This document shows positions 1 through 11,765 of a stretch of 64,000 nt of DNA, piece after piece. Every line of letters begins with the position of its first letter. Within the stretch, counting starts at the first letter, position 1. Location of the stretch: NCBI RefSeq assembly GCF_029227915.1, contig NC_079877.1:22345851-22409850 (forward strand), written 5' to 3'. The notes under the pieces are model-generated. The model searched no databases. It was not told the origin of the DNA and saw nothing but the letters and a program-made list of their open reading frames with translations. This DNA is from Hydractinia symbiolongicarpus (taxonomy: Eukaryota; Cnidaria; Hydrozoa; Anthoathecata; Hydractiniidae). The translations under genes were made by a program, and so were the position numbers.

Positions 1-2160
1 CTTCGGCAACGTCTAGCCACAAAAGGAGATAATTAAATAAAAATCTTCTAAAAATTAATTACTTTTCTCTTAATTTGACTGGTCGATTGTCCTATTTTTA
101 CACACTAAAAAAAAGTCGGCATGGAAATTTATCTCCTATGTGGTTATATGGCCGTAATATTGCATCATATTTTAAAACATCTATTGTGTTGACCTTTTTT
201 TATATAAAAAAAGTCTATAATAAATCTTCAGGGGAGTAAAATTAATATATAAACTGAAAAAATTGAAGATGAGTACAGGGAATCAAATTTGAGGAAACCC
301 ATTGATCCGGTTGATGCTTATAACATTATCTCGTTCTTTATATTTCCTGATTTTAGGACGTGCCCAGTGGATACGTGTTTCTTATATAGCATATTATTAT
401 TTAAAATATGTAATATATATTTGAAATTGTATATTCATATAATATAGTTAAATAAAAAAAAATTGGAGAGTTAGGCAACGCAGGCTTAAATCTGAATATA
501 CATTTAACAAATTTACGCTAAAATTAAAATTTTAACATTAGCAACTGCAGCTAAAATAAAAAATAGAATTACTTATAAAAAAACGTGTATCTATATAAAA
601 AGTATTGTCAAATTGATCTGCTAGTCTTAAGTGTTCCTGATAAACTTGCATTTATATGTATGTATAACATGTATTTATATTTATTACGTTATTAAACATT
701 TAAAGTTTTATATTCTTATATTTTTTCACATAAAGTAGTGTAGTGGCAACATACCATCACAAGCTTAGCCTCAGGGCATCGTATAGAGCTAGTAACTTTT
801 TATTTTACCATGTCGACATATTTCATCACATCAAGCTTTTCTTGTAAGTTTTAGTTTCGTATTTAGATCACTTATTATTAAACTATATTTATCATGGTTG
901 TTATTTCATGTATTTATCTTTAAAAAAATGAAAAAATAAAAATTTTACTGTTCCTTTGCCGATCCCTATCGTGCCTTTACCCTGCATACCTTTTGCGGTG
1001 TAAAATACCAGGCGTATTGTGAACACGGGTTTTTAGGTAAGCGTTGCGGCTGTGGGTGACGGGTACGGCGTTGCTGGTGCTTAGTTAAGGGCTAGGAAAA
1101 ACAATCATCTTGTACTTTCAATTTTGGTTCACAAGATAAAATATCTCCAGCTGATAAATCCGAATAAAGTACATGGGAACTTGGTTTTTATACGATTTGA
1201 CCAAAAGTAGCACCTAAATATTTTAGCTTGCGAACCTAGGGGACCCTGTCCTACGCTCCGCCACCCTTTCTATATTAATTTGATGGAGACAACGTGTCTG
1301 CTGCTTCAACCCTCGACGATGATTTAAATACGTCCGAAATCAACAGATACATTCTTTGTGATGATAGTATGCTTGTGACGTGTTCTATTGCCCCTTCGTC
1401 GTCATAAATCGTATGCGTAAAATATTGTTTACAAAAAACGTAGCTACTTTATCATATCTGTAGTTCCAATGGCGTTAACACTGTTAATTCCAAGGGCGTT
1501 TACTTGACGCGTTTCGTTCTAAGGGCGATTGTTTTATACTTTTAGTAGCAAGGTCATTTGATTTGACGCGCCTAAGGGTGTTTGATTTTCAACCAGTAGT
1601 TTTTGCGTTGTAATTTAAGATAAAACCTTTTTCTCCGTCATCTAGCTTCGACAAATCGTAAAGAGAAAGATGCGTATCCCTATTCGGTCAAAAGAAGTGG
1701 GGAGGGAAGGGGTTTCTGCCGACCCCTTCATTTTCAAATTTTTTTTGGCTACATTGCACAATTATGATATCGAATTTCCACATAAGCCAATAGCCTGTCA
1801 AATCCTTTTAGTCGTTAAAATATAATAAAGTCCCTTAGCATTGCAATTAGGACTTGAAACTTTTATCAGAACTCTATATCATCACGTAGAATCACTGCAT
1901 AAGGTTATGACACGTGGGTTTCTAGAATCTTGTCATAATGTTGGGAAAAAGTCTGGAATATTTGCAATTTCTTTAATATGTCAGAAAAATGTAGGGAATT
2001 TTAGTTTTAAATGACCAATCAAATTAGTAGTATGAAATTTTCGCCTAAAATAGCATGAAAAATGGGATAAATGCTGGAAATTTTAAACAAGCAATGTCAG
2101 GAATGTATGAAAAATAATGAGTTAATGTTGAATGGACAGCCTGGAGGCTAAAAATGAAAT
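1..2160. other. AT-rich region without a recognised gene
   Basis: I see no convincing coding exon on either strand. A short GC-richer patch lies near 950-1110. Around 1470-1600 short degenerate motifs recur (variants of AAGGGCGTTT and GACGCG). I could assign neither to a known family. Confidence 0.5.
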
Positions 2161-2235
2161 CCGTGGTATCTAACTGTATATCCTCTACCTCTGATGCCCT
2201 ATCAGAGGTAGAGGGTATACAGTTAGATACCACGG
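2161..2235. repeat. Near-perfect 35-bp inverted repeat (hairpin)
   Basis: Bases 2161-2195 are the reverse complement of 2201-2235 with one mismatch, which would be a G-U pair in RNA. The loop is 5 bases (GCCCT). Transcription from either strand would give a long, almost perfect stem. No terminal duplications or relatives were found in the window, so its origin is open: a small foldback element or a hairpin-RNA locus. Confidence 0.85.
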
Positions 2236-3281
2236 AGATCCAACTAAGATTCTGGAAGACAACCTCGCTGTTTGTGTAGCACCTACATCTTTTCAGATTA
2301 TTTGTTTCCCTTCAACTTATATTTATTTATATTTTTATTAAATTCCGTAACCTAATAATTTTTTTGCTATCTTGTTGTATCACAATTCCCAATAGACACC
2401 GGAACATACTTGATTGGTTGTATTGTCTACGTAAAGGAATGAAGTGTTTGTGTTTCATAATAAGCAAATGCTGATAAGTAATTACTGCGCCACTAATTCA
2501 AACTCTGCGTATTACCACGACAACACCTTACGCAAGTCAAAAATGGGAAAAATCTGCCCCACTGAATAGCGTCATAAGTTTTAAATTGTTTTTAGAAAAA
2601 GGTGAACTGATTTACGCAGCAGTATAAAACATGAACGATCTAACTCTTGCCTTTGAAAAGATTTTCTAAAATTAGCCGTACCTTTTCATAACGAGTGCGT
2701 ATTCTAAAGGTTAACATTCGCTTCGTTTTTGCGATCCATACATACTTACACTCTGTTTCATGGCTGGGGTTATTAAAAATCAAGTTGAAATTTAAATAAG
2801 TTGCTATATCTAAATCTAGAGGCAAAAAGACGTTGTTCTTACGAAGTTGATTTGACGGAACCCTACAAGAGAAAGAGTTGTTGTTTTTTTGTATTGTTTA
2901 GCTATTTGCAAGACAAAAGCGTTCCTCAATATAAAATTTTTACTGGACTCGATGTTTCTTAAGTTTCCCTCTCTTATTGACTCAACTGTTACATACTTGT
3001 GGCTTATGCAGAATTAAGCTACTGTACGAGCCGAAATGATATTGCAGTAGTTTCTTCACCTTTTTCGTGTAAACCTCTCCTAAACTAAATTTTTTTAATA
3101 TATTTTTTATATTCTCCCACGTTAGACTGTGGTGTTGTTTTGCTATTGGTTTGTTCTGTAAAAAAATTAAGCTTCATGTTTTATATACCATATTGCTCAT
3201 AAAAAGCGTTTATATACTTACAAAAAAACACACTTTATAATCTCTAAAGCAAAATAAAGATAATCTAAATCTATTTCACTT
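2236..3281. other. Intergenic, nothing recognised
   Basis: AT-rich sequence with short runs of A and T. No coding exon, RNA gene or repeat family was recognised. Confidence 0.5.
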
Positions 3282-4034
3282 TTAACCCTATTCGGTCCGG
3301 GGTTTTTCGAACATACTATGACCGGGGGGGGGGGGGGGGCGGATTCCGCCCCCCCTCAATAACTTTTCATAGGATTGTTCAAATTGAATCAAACTTGGCA
3401 CACTTAAAGTACGTCATAAAAGGAACAAAATGGCGGCAATAAATTTTTGCTTGCGTCAGCACATTTTCTGTGACGTCATCAGAAGCTTGAAAATTGTTAA
3501 AAATGCCACTATCTGCTTAAATTATAATTACTTTTGTTCTAGAGCGAATTTTTACATTCTGTTTGAAGTTTCTGAAAGCTAAATAAAATGTTTTTAACAT
3601 ATTTTCCGGTTTTTACATGGATCGGATAAAAAATTGCCAAAAATTGCCCGAAAATCCGTTTTTTCCCGATTTTCGGGTAAAATCCGACAAAATCGGGAAA
3701 TCGGATTAGTCACCTGTCAAAACTATTCAAAATGATTCTTCTTGATGAACCAAAGTTGTGTTGCAAGTTTCAAGTTCTAAAGATAATCCTAACAGGAGTT
3801 ATTATATTTTCCCCATTATAAGGATTTCATAGAGATTTTAGGGGTAGTTTCGAGTAATGGCCAGTATCAAAGCCTCTGAAAGGTATTGGACCTAAAAATT
3901 TAGCATGCAGGTGTCTAATAGATAAATGTTAAAACTCAGTAAGTATCATAGCCATATAAGAAAGCAATCAGGAGTTATTAAAAAAAAACCGTCAGGGGGG
4001 GCGGAATCCGCCCCCCCGGACCGAATAGGGTTAA
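3282..4034 (+). mobile_element. piggyBac-like MITE, best copy
   Basis: The element is bounded by TTAA at 3282-3285 and 4031-4034. Its terminal inverted repeats begin CCCTATTCGGTCCGGGG, and the right end reads CCGGACCGAATAGGG. TTAA target duplications with CCC-type ends are typical of piggyBac superfamily elements. The 745-bp interior has no transposase frame. It holds a run of about 16 G near 3324-3339, a matching C-rich block, and palindromic CCCGATTTTCGGG sequence near 3680. Diverged relatives occur at 5049, 27312, 37720, 45526 and 53440. Confidence 0.7.
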
Positions 4035-4300
4035 ATGCATTTGTCAATCAGCACGGTCTTGCGCAAGCATTAAAAATACTCTTTAATTGTCCTTGTAATT
4101 TGAAAAAAATGATGTAGTGTGGTAGCAATGTATATTCAACATTAACGCCAGTAAGAAGTTAAGGTCCACCTAATTAAAGGTAGGTTTCCATACGATTGCA
4201 TTTTCTGCTTGAGCTCGGGTTTGACGTGAATGGAAATTAATTTCCCGCCCAAGAGAAAACGTGCTCATTCAGATTAAAATAGCTGCCGTAAACAGAAGAT

Positions 4301-4567
4301 ATGAGATATAGGGCCAGAGGAATAATAATTGAAAATTGTTTTGGCATATCAGCAGCAAGGTTTCGCATTTTTAGACGTCCCCTTATTGCACAGGTTGAAA
4401 CTGTGAATTTAATAACAAAAGCAGTAGTTGCTCTACACAACTTTTTAATAAAAAGCCAAGAAAACCATGGTGAGTACAGGTACTGTCCACCAGGATTTGT
4501 GGATACTGAAAATGTCGCGGACTCACAGCTTGGAGACTGGAGGAATGAAACCAATGGATATACCTGA
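4301..4567 (+). pseudogene. Harbinger/PIF (HARBI1-like) transposase, C-terminal relic
   Basis: The 88-codon open frame matches the end of the DDE_Tnp_4 nuclease domain of HARBI1-type transposases. Diagnostic pieces are RARGIIIENCFG, AARFRIFRRPLIAQ and the following ETVNLITKAVVALHNFL stretch. A full transposase is about 350-450 residues, and the catalytic DDE part is not present upstream, so this is a 5'-truncated relic. Sequence before it (about 4160-4260) may be the remaining element terminus. No intact partner Myb/MADF-type gene was recognised. Confidence 0.75.
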
Positions 4568-5048
4568 TAAAGCCCTTGTTAGGTCATCCCTTTACCCACA
4601 CATACGATACTTCGAATCCTCCACTGGAGATTAGGGACACCCAATCAAAAAAACATGGTATACTGGCTTCGTTAGTTTGTTGGCGATTATAAAAAAAAAT
4701 GAGCCAATCGAGCAAGATTGTTAAGTTTTTCTTGTGAGCTTTCAAAAGTACGTCTCTCTGCCATCTTGATATTTCCTTGAACTTGTTATGAAAAGGAATT
4801 GCGCCAAAATTTATGTCACTGAAAGGATTACGCAATGTTTACATTTTTCTTGATTTTCATTGCCGAAAAACTTGAGAGAAAAAATACGCGCTGAAAAAGT
4901 TGAATGAGTTCAACTTTTTGAGAGAAGCTCGGGAGCATCTTTTTACGTCGGGTCAGCGGTCATTCTACTTCATAACATCTGAACTTTCCCACTATGTTCT
5001 AAAGAAGTCTTGTACTTATTTTAACGTGCTGTAAAAGATGGTAAATTG

Positions 5049-5740
5049 TTAACCTTATTTGCTCTGCCGGAATTTCGTACATATTATGAATATAGATGTG
5101 TGACACCCTACTACTTCCTTAACTTTTGATCGACTTTATCAACGGAAATTAATCTTGGCACGGTTGTAGCTAGTGTGTCATAAAAATTACAAAGTGACCA
5201 CAATAAATTTATGCCTATGTCGGCACTTCTATGTGACGTATTCTATGTCTGTCTACAGGAAAAGTCTTACTACACGCACACGACATAGTTAATGCGATAT
5301 ATTGTTGTCCAATTGCGACGTGCAAATTTCCGTAGGAATTTAAGGACGTATGAACACGGAAAACATGAAAACAGATGCGGAGGGAAGAATTCCTGGTTAG
5401 GTGTTAACCTAACCAGGAATTCTTCCCTCTGCTAATCTGTTATAAGATCTATTTTCTTCTAGATCGAATTTTAAGATTCTGTTTAAAGTTTGTGACAGGC
5501 AAATAATGCTCATTTGGTAGATTATATGGATTTCTTTTGAAGGGGATAATTTCGAGTAATTATTAACAATTATCTAAGACTGTGAGAGGTATGGGAACTA
5601 GGAGGCGTGTGTGCAATAGATAAGTATGGAACTCATTATCAGACTTGTGTAACATAAGAAAAAATAGTTCTTCAGAAGAAACGGCAGTGACGTAGGGTGG
5701 GAGGGGGTGTCAGAATTCGTCCCCGATCGAACAGGGTTGA
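5049..5740 (+). mobile_element. piggyBac-like MITE, diverged copy
   Basis: The left end TTAACCTTATTTGCTCTGCC and the right end ...GATCGAACAGGGTTGA are diverged forms of the 3282-4034 element. Internal blocks align in the same orientation (the 'cttggcac' and 'gacgt' stretches). The right TTAA has decayed to TTGA. A near-perfect hairpin is embedded at 5366-5446. Confidence 0.6.
5366..5446. repeat. Palindromic hairpin nested in the MITE
   Basis: An arm reading GAGGGAAGAATTCCTGGTTAG (about 5379-5400) is followed within a few bases by its exact reverse complement (about 5406-5430). The pairing extends outward imperfectly to ACAGAT/ATCTGT. It is absent from the 3282 copy, so it is either an insertion or a local inverted duplication. 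Confidence 0.75.
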
Positions 5741-5959
5741 AAAAACAATAAAAAAAGTCATTCGAGTTTGTTAATTTCGTTAGCGGCAAAGCATTAATTA
5801 CTCTAGTGTCTAATTTGCATTGTTATTCTTCGCCTTTTTGACTTGGGTTCATCAGATCATCTCATTTAATTGGAGCACTTTCGATATCATTTAAGAAAAG
5901 TTTCTGAGTCATAAATAGATCGTTAGTTGGTTTGCTTATTTAAAGTTAATTTCAAATAG

Positions 5960-6132
5960 AACACATTCAAAGTTTCCGAAACCTCTTTACTGTTTGTCCA
6001 ATGCTAACTTTTTGGGAATCTTGTTTGCAAATTGTGCAATCGAAAGTGACGTCAATTTGTATACTCAAGCAATCATTATGTACATCTTACAATGTAAACT
6101 TCGGTTTCATGTTGTTCACAAACATCATTTTG
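5960..6132 (+). CDS. Possible upstream exon of the tyrosine-motif receptor gene
   Basis: An open frame runs from an AG at 5958-5959 to a strong donor (TTTTG|GTAAGT) at 6132, ending in phase 1. That phase matches the small exon at 6388 and the transmembrane exon at 9447. The encoded stretch has four cysteines but no domain I recognise. An ATG at 6001 opens a different, phase-0 frame. The call rests only on splice phase and is weak. Confidence 0.22.
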
Positions 6133-6387
6133 GTAAGTATACGTGAAATAAGCATTTCTTGTTTATTAAGTAAAAAGTTTTTTATGAGAAGTATACCAAA
6201 TATATTGGCAGAAAGTCCTTGATTAACAAGAAGAATAAAGAAGTTGTTTAGAAAGAGAATGGTTAAAGTTTGAAGTATATAATTTACCTCTTCAAAACGT
6301 TTTTTTCTGTTACTTTGTACGCATTAAAATGTTATGGTATAAAAATTATAATATCCATTTTATTCTTCGATTTTTTTTTTATTGCAG

Positions 6388-6423
6388 TCAAAAAAGAATT
6401 TCAACAAATAATGGATGGTTTTG
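6388..6423 (+). CDS. Possible 36-bp juxtamembrane exon of the receptor gene
   Basis: A pyrimidine-rich acceptor (attgcag) and a donor (TTTG|GTATGTA) bound 36 bases that are phase 1 at both ends. The translation KKEFQQIMDGF would sit directly before the transmembrane exon at 9447. The signals are good but the exon is too short to confirm by content. Confidence 0.35.
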
Positions 6424-6889
6424 GTATGTATATTCCGGACTAATTTTCTTAGTTAATTTATTTTTGCTTATTAACCTTTGTTTATTAACACTCAATAAAC
6501 TGTTTCGGGTTATTTTTTTTTTTTGTATTTTCAACTTCTTTTTTTCTGTCCCTTAGTATTTTATGTGCTTAAGTTTCTGGTACGCCACGTGCGTTTGTGT
6601 TTTACGTACCCTTGTGGCTTAAATTTTGTGTCTGTTTATTTAAGGCAATTACGGAGAACAAATTGAAATCTTTTTATGTGCAAATCTACTCACATCCTCA
6701 CTTACACGTTGCTTTATAAGCATTCGCGCGCCTAAACCTATATAATAATACAGAGACTGTGTCTGTTTGTAACAGGCAAAGTGGATGTCTAACATGTTAA
6801 ATTTTTTGACGTTAGGGCGCGACGTCAATAACACTTCTTTAACATCAGTATCCTACATTAAATTAATGAAGCCATTACAGTGCACCGAA

Positions 6890-7434
6890 AATTTTGAGGC
6901 CAAATAACTTGGAAACAAGTTGGTGACGTCAAAGTTTTTTCACCGCGTGAGGTTACTCACGGGGGCCACCTAGGACCAATTTGGGTAAATTTTCTAAACC
7001 TGGGTCCCCAAATCCGTTTCGGAATGAACGGGTTTATGACGTCATCAAAAAACCTTTAAACCACAATATTTCTGTAACCGTTGGTCAAAAGTACATGATC
7101 CTATACATTTTCTTGATCAGCGTTTCAAGAGCTATAACATGAAGGCAACGGGTATACAAATTTCGAAAAAATAATTTTCTGTACTTTTATTAGGGACTTT
7201 GCTAACGTCAGCAAAATTTTTAAACCCGTAAATCTCATTAACCATTCATCAAAAGCACGTGATTACATACATTTTCTTGATCAGCGCTTTAAGGTCTACA
7301 CAATAAATGCAACGTAAAAACAAGGTTCTAATTTTTTTTGCAGATGGGTTGCTGACGTCATCAAAATTCATATGACGCTTATTTTTCAATTTTATCCTGC
7401 TTCAGTGAATTTTTACACGGGCTTTATCGACTAG
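6890..7434 (+). mobile_element. Helitron-like repeat, plus orientation
   Basis: The right end reads ...ACACGGGCTTTATCGACTAG followed by T. It matches the 3' ends of the elements at 8729, 10055 and 61013, whose CTAG terminus is preceded by a GTGGA-TTTTT-CCAC type hairpin, as in Helitrons. Here the hairpin is degenerate. The interior contains two related blocks of about 150 bp sharing 'attttcttgatcagcg'. The left boundary is uncertain. Confidence 0.45.
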
Positions 7435-8210
7435 TTAACGAAAAAGAAAGCAGTTAAAAAGAAATATTTAATTATAGAAAAAGTTTGAAATTGCGACGCG
7501 ATAAAAATCGATATTCATATTCAGAAGAAAAATTTTTGTGATGAAGTATATCTTGGTATTCAATTTAAAGTACTGAGACCACATCCACCATTCCTCAAAT
7601 TGATGAAGATTCGTCAATAATTTGCATAGGTTAGGCAAACAGCGTTTAAATACACTATCGAACTGCACTATTATGGGCTAATGCGTACGTTACAACACGG
7701 CCACCAATGCCAAATATCGGGACACTGTTATAATTAAGTTAGCAACAACTAATGCATATATCAGCCTAATTGTGCTACTTTCCCTAAAAACAACTTTTTA
7801 TTTTATACAAACCCCGATAATTTTAGCATTTTTTTTTATTTTAAGAACACTTATTTTGCTACACTAATTTGGAAATCAAATGTTCATTGTCCATTTTGCA
7901 TTTATCTACAAAGAATTAGATTTTGAAAATTATTCTAAAAGTGTGGCAAGTTTAAATTCACAAGTCTTGCGTGTTTCAACATAACAAATCTTGTTTGCTT
8001 GAGTGGACTCGAAACCACTTTGTGATGTAGTAAATAAAACTGTCTAATATTAAAATTTAAAGAATTACTTAGACATGTGACTGACGTGCTTGTTTTGTGT
8101 ACGTGATCGTCACCCAAGGTCGATCTTTGAAAGCATTATCATACCACTAAAGGTTTTAGAATATATATATTTTTTTGTTTGTCTGTCTGTCCCTACCTCC
8201 CACCACCAAA

Positions 8211-8270
8211 CAGGCAGCGTAGGGGATAGTGGAGAATAAACAGGCAGCGTAGGTGATAGTGAAGAATAAA
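8211..8270 (+). repeat. 30-bp direct duplication
   Basis: Two adjacent 30-bp copies starting CAGGCAGCGTAGG and ending AGAATAAA differ at two positions. Confidence 0.85.
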
Positions 8271-8728
8271 AAATAATATCAACGAGATATAAAAAGTCTA
8301 TACATAAAAAGAAGCAGTATGCAAGAAAGCAAAAGATTGTTAAGAAGGTTTGTGAAGCCAAAAAAAATTAGCTACTTGTGAAAACTAGTTAGTCACGTGT
8401 TGGTGCTTTTTTAAATTTTGCCCGCAATTTTTGCGGGAAATTTCTGATTTTATCAAGTTGGCGAGAATTTCAAATATTGTATACATACCCTGTAAAAAAA
8501 GCCTTATAAAAATGTATTTGTTTATATAGAATGTATATAAAAATATATAGAACCCTTTCAATTATCTGGAATAGGGTTGGTTAGCTCCATTTTCAACAAT
8601 AAAAGTATATAAACGGAAGCATAAGCAAGATTTGAAGCATATAATTTCGTAAAACAAAAACACATCCGTTTGCACGCATGTAAGTAGCTCACTAGACTCT
8701 GGTTTCTTTATCATTATTTTTTCATAAA

Positions 8729-9240
8729 CTAGTCAATAAAGCCCGTGAAAAAATCCACTTAGGCAGAGGGAAAATGAAAAATATCCGTTATTTCAATTTT
8801 GATGAAATCAGCAATAACCCGTCTTTACTCCAAAAAAATATGAAATTTCTATACTCGTTACCTCAATTTTGTTGATCTTGAAACACTGATGAAGAAAATG
8901 TAAAATATCACGTGCTTTTACCGATTAGTTAAGAGAGATTATAAGGGTTTTAAAATTTTTGATGATGTCAGCAAGGACCTACCAAAATAGAAATTTTTAT
9001 ACCCATTGCTTCTATTGTGTAGAACTTGTAACGCTGATAAAGAAAATGTATAGGATCACGTACTTTTAACAAATGTTGAAGAGATATTGCGGTTTAAAGG
9101 TATATTGGCGACGTCATACGGGTGGTATGATTCATCTTTAAAAAACTTACCCAATTTGATCCCCAGTGGCCCCTAGTTACCCACGCGGGAGATTACATCA
9201 GTTATTCCCAGTCTTTTTCAAAATATAAGTCCATAGATAT
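8729..9240 (-). mobile_element. Helitron-like repeat, minus orientation
   Basis: On the minus strand it ends GTGGATTTTTTCACGGGC, then TTTATTGACTAG, then T, an imperfect 3' hairpin followed by CTAG. The interior is a diverged reverse-complement relative of 6890-7434, with two internal repeat blocks. The two copies lie in opposite orientation in the receptor-gene intron. The far boundary is approximate. Confidence 0.45.
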
Positions 9241-9446
9241 GAAAGTACAATGTAAAACGTTAGTCTAATGATTAGACGTCTTGCCGTAACGTCTGAAAAA
9301 TTAAGAAATAAGACATACTTTTTCGCTACATCAAAGAAAAATGAACACCTCTATTTTGCAGACAGAGAGACACAATCTTGATATTATTATAGAGATCAAT
9401 CAGCAGGTACTCCCCAATATGTAATTTTCTTTTTATTTTAATTTAG

Positions 9447-9557
9447 GTGTTGAAGACTTTGTTTATAAGGTTGGAATCATAGTCTCAGTGTTTATTGGTG
9501 TTGGTTTTTTACTGATTTTTCTAGTAATCTTGTTTATCATCTGGTTGAAACGCCAAG
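9447..9557 (+). CDS. Transmembrane exon of a single-pass receptor
   Basis: The exon is 111 bp with acceptor atttag and donor CAAG|GTATG, phase 1 at both ends. It encodes VEDFVYK, a strongly hydrophobic helix of about 26 residues rich in V, I, L and F, then the basic stop-transfer WLKRQ. This order places the N-terminal side outside and the next exon in the cytosol. It joins in phase to 10500-11359 (G|AG gives Glu, then RKTRNAR, more juxtamembrane basic residues). The ectodomain must be encoded upstream. I recognise no ectodomain exon with confidence, so the receptor class cannot be read from the sequence. Confidence 0.7.
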
Positions 9558-10054
9558 GTATGTGATTTAACTAAGAAATCATTTTCACATTCTTTTACAA
9601 GCAAATAAGTTTTTTCTTTCCACCTACTCCTATTTTCGTGTAACTTGTTAATGTTTGCAATGATGTTATTGCGTAAGAGCTAACAAAACACGTACATTCG
9701 GGTGACAATAATATGCTTTTGTATTGGCATAAAGATATAACAAAAGAGAAAGAGACACAACGGCTAATCATGCTATTGTACTGAGGTGCATCCCTTGAGG
9801 AGGTGGTGCATTCAAGGAAATTTAAAGTTCCTCGAGAAATGCAACTCTCTTTTATTATATTACTATGATATTCATAATCCCCCGCCAGACGACCAATTTA
9901 CCAGTTGATGCGTAGTGCTAACAGATGGAGTGGAACTGGTTAATGGATCATTACTCTAATCTTTAAGTTAGTTTCAAGTTTTTACACCAAGTCATAAATA
10001 GAGATTGAACCTGCACTAATAGCGTGGAATCACACGCTATACAGGTCCAAATTA

Positions 10055-10364
10055 TCTCTTTAATAATAGCTGTCGTCCGTCTGTATGTCCGCGAAAGCGG
10101 CGCCCCGTAACGGAAACACGAAATTTGTAAAATGCGCACGAATATCAAATGCGATAGATTTTTATCCACTTTGTCGCGACGGGTAAATTTAAAGGACGAG
10201 GGAACGCGACGGGCGACCCCGTGGATTATTCCACGGGTTAACGACTAGTTTATATTATAATACCCGTATACGTCTGTCCGTTTGTCACGCAAAATGGTAG
10301 CTTAGCTGCGCAATTACAAAAAGGACGAGCGAACCTGTGGATTTCTCCACGGGCTAACGACTAG
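10055..10364 (+). mobile_element. Two tandem Helitron-like short elements
   Basis: Unit 1 (10055-10248) starts A|TCTCTTTAATAATAGC and ends with the hairpin CCCCGTGGATTATTCCACGGG, then TTAACGACTAG|T. Unit 2 (about 10249-10364) ends with a similar hairpin and ACGACTAG|T. A 5' TC, a 3' hairpin about 7 bases before CTRR, insertion between A and T and no target duplication are the canonical Helitron rules. Neither unit has coding capacity, so they are non-autonomous. Confidence 0.6.
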
Positions 10365-10499
10365 TTTTAACAAATTGCTACGACTAAAGATGTATTATTC
10401 CAAAACCAGATCCCTTGAGTCTATATACCTTTCGAAACAATAATTACTTAGCTGCTGTTGCATATATCGAAACTTGAAAGTTAAAAGTATTTTCTTTAG

Positions 10500-11359
10500 A
10501 GAGAAAAACAAGAAATGCTCGATTGTTAAGGCACAATATTCCTCAAGAAAAAGAGTCTCAGCAAACAAGTTTTGAAAACCATGATGTCGAAATAAAAAAC
10601 GATTTGGTTTATTCTGTTGATAATCATACCAAGGTCAATAACACTGCAATAGAGTCTAAGGTGAATCACAAAGGTAAAGATCAACAGATTGATAACAAAA
10701 AGAGCGATCAAACTGCCGAATCGAGCGATCTTTATGCTGTTGCTGACAATATAACACGAGAGAAAGACAAAGAGAACTCGGAATGCAACTATTATAATGT
10801 GAACAGTGGATCGTCTTATGAGTGCGTTAATATACAAGATGGTATCGAATCTTTAAACTTAGGAGAGAAGAATGACGGTTATAACGATGTTGTAGACTAC
10901 ACACCAATAGACTATCAAAGGTTAAATGGTAACGGTGGTGAAAATGAACGTGGCAACGAATTACAAACTGATTTCAAAGAAAAATTGTCTCCTGTGAAAA
11001 CGAGCAGTCCTTTTTATATGTCTATGAAAAAGGACGAAATAAATAATGTCAAATATGCAGCTTTACAAGAAAATCAACAAAAACTTACAGAAGATTTCCC
11101 TGGTTATGAGATTTCAATGAATCTGGAAAAAAACAATGCTGAAATGAACGAGATTGAGAAGGCACATTATGCACCAGTTAATGCAGAGGAAGTTAACAGA
11201 GATAAATATACATATTTGGACATAACAAACACCCACGATAAAAGAAATAATGCAGAATACATAGAAGCTGATATCCGTAGTGCAGACAATGATAAAAATA
11301 CCTACGAAGTATATATCAGTATGGAAGAACAAGGAGACAGCTATATTCATATGTCGTAA
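10500..11359 (+). CDS. Cytoplasmic tail of a tyrosine-motif receptor (3'-terminal exon)
   Basis: The exon has acceptor ttctttag and runs 285 codons to TAA. It continues the transmembrane exon at 9447-9557 in phase. The tail is hydrophilic, rich in N, E, D and K, and has about 18 tyrosines. Four fit the ITIM pattern (S/I/V/L)xYxx(I/V/L): SSYECV, VDYTPI, IDYQRL and VKYAAL. Three are YxxM, the PI3-kinase SH2 consensus (YMSM, YISM, YIHM). This points to a phosphotyrosine scaffold recruiting SH2 proteins. I see no kinase or other folded domain. Hydractinia allorecognition (Alr) proteins are single-pass with ITIM/ITAM-bearing tails, so an Alr-like receptor is a reasonable but unproven hypothesis. 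No ATG is needed because this is an internal exon. Confidence 0.72.
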
Positions 11360-11578
11360 TCTCATTTCGTATGTTTTTTTCTTTTCATAAATTTGTTAAA
11401 ACATTTGTAAATTTCAGGGTAGTAAATCATAATGTATATATTTTTAATTCTGTGAACCTAAACACTTAAATACATCAGCAGAATCTCAGTAAACACAAAA
11501 TGTAACACTGAACGTAATTGCAGTTTACTTTAATTACAGCTTAAATTACCTAAATGTTGCACCAAATAAGTCTTAACT

Positions 11579-11584
11579 AATAAA
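11579..11584 (+). terminator. Polyadenylation signal AATAAA of the receptor gene
   Basis: First clear AATAAA after the stop codon at 11359, giving a 3' UTR of about 240 bases. Confidence 0.5.
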
Positions 11585-11765
11585 GATCTGGTGTTAACTA
11601 AGTGACCCTACAGTTTTTTGGCGTAGGTAGAGGATGTTCTTGTGTACTAAGGATGAAATGCCAGCGAATCTCCCCGCAAGCCGTTTACAGGAACAATAAA
11701 AACAAAATGAACAGTTTACTATGGGTAAAGGTTGGTGTTAGTTAGGTAGGATCCATGTGAGTTAG

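Noticed and set aside
10526-10837. 103-codon minus-strand frame
   Set aside because: It is a shadow of the receptor tail exon, which has phase-matched splicing and motif content.
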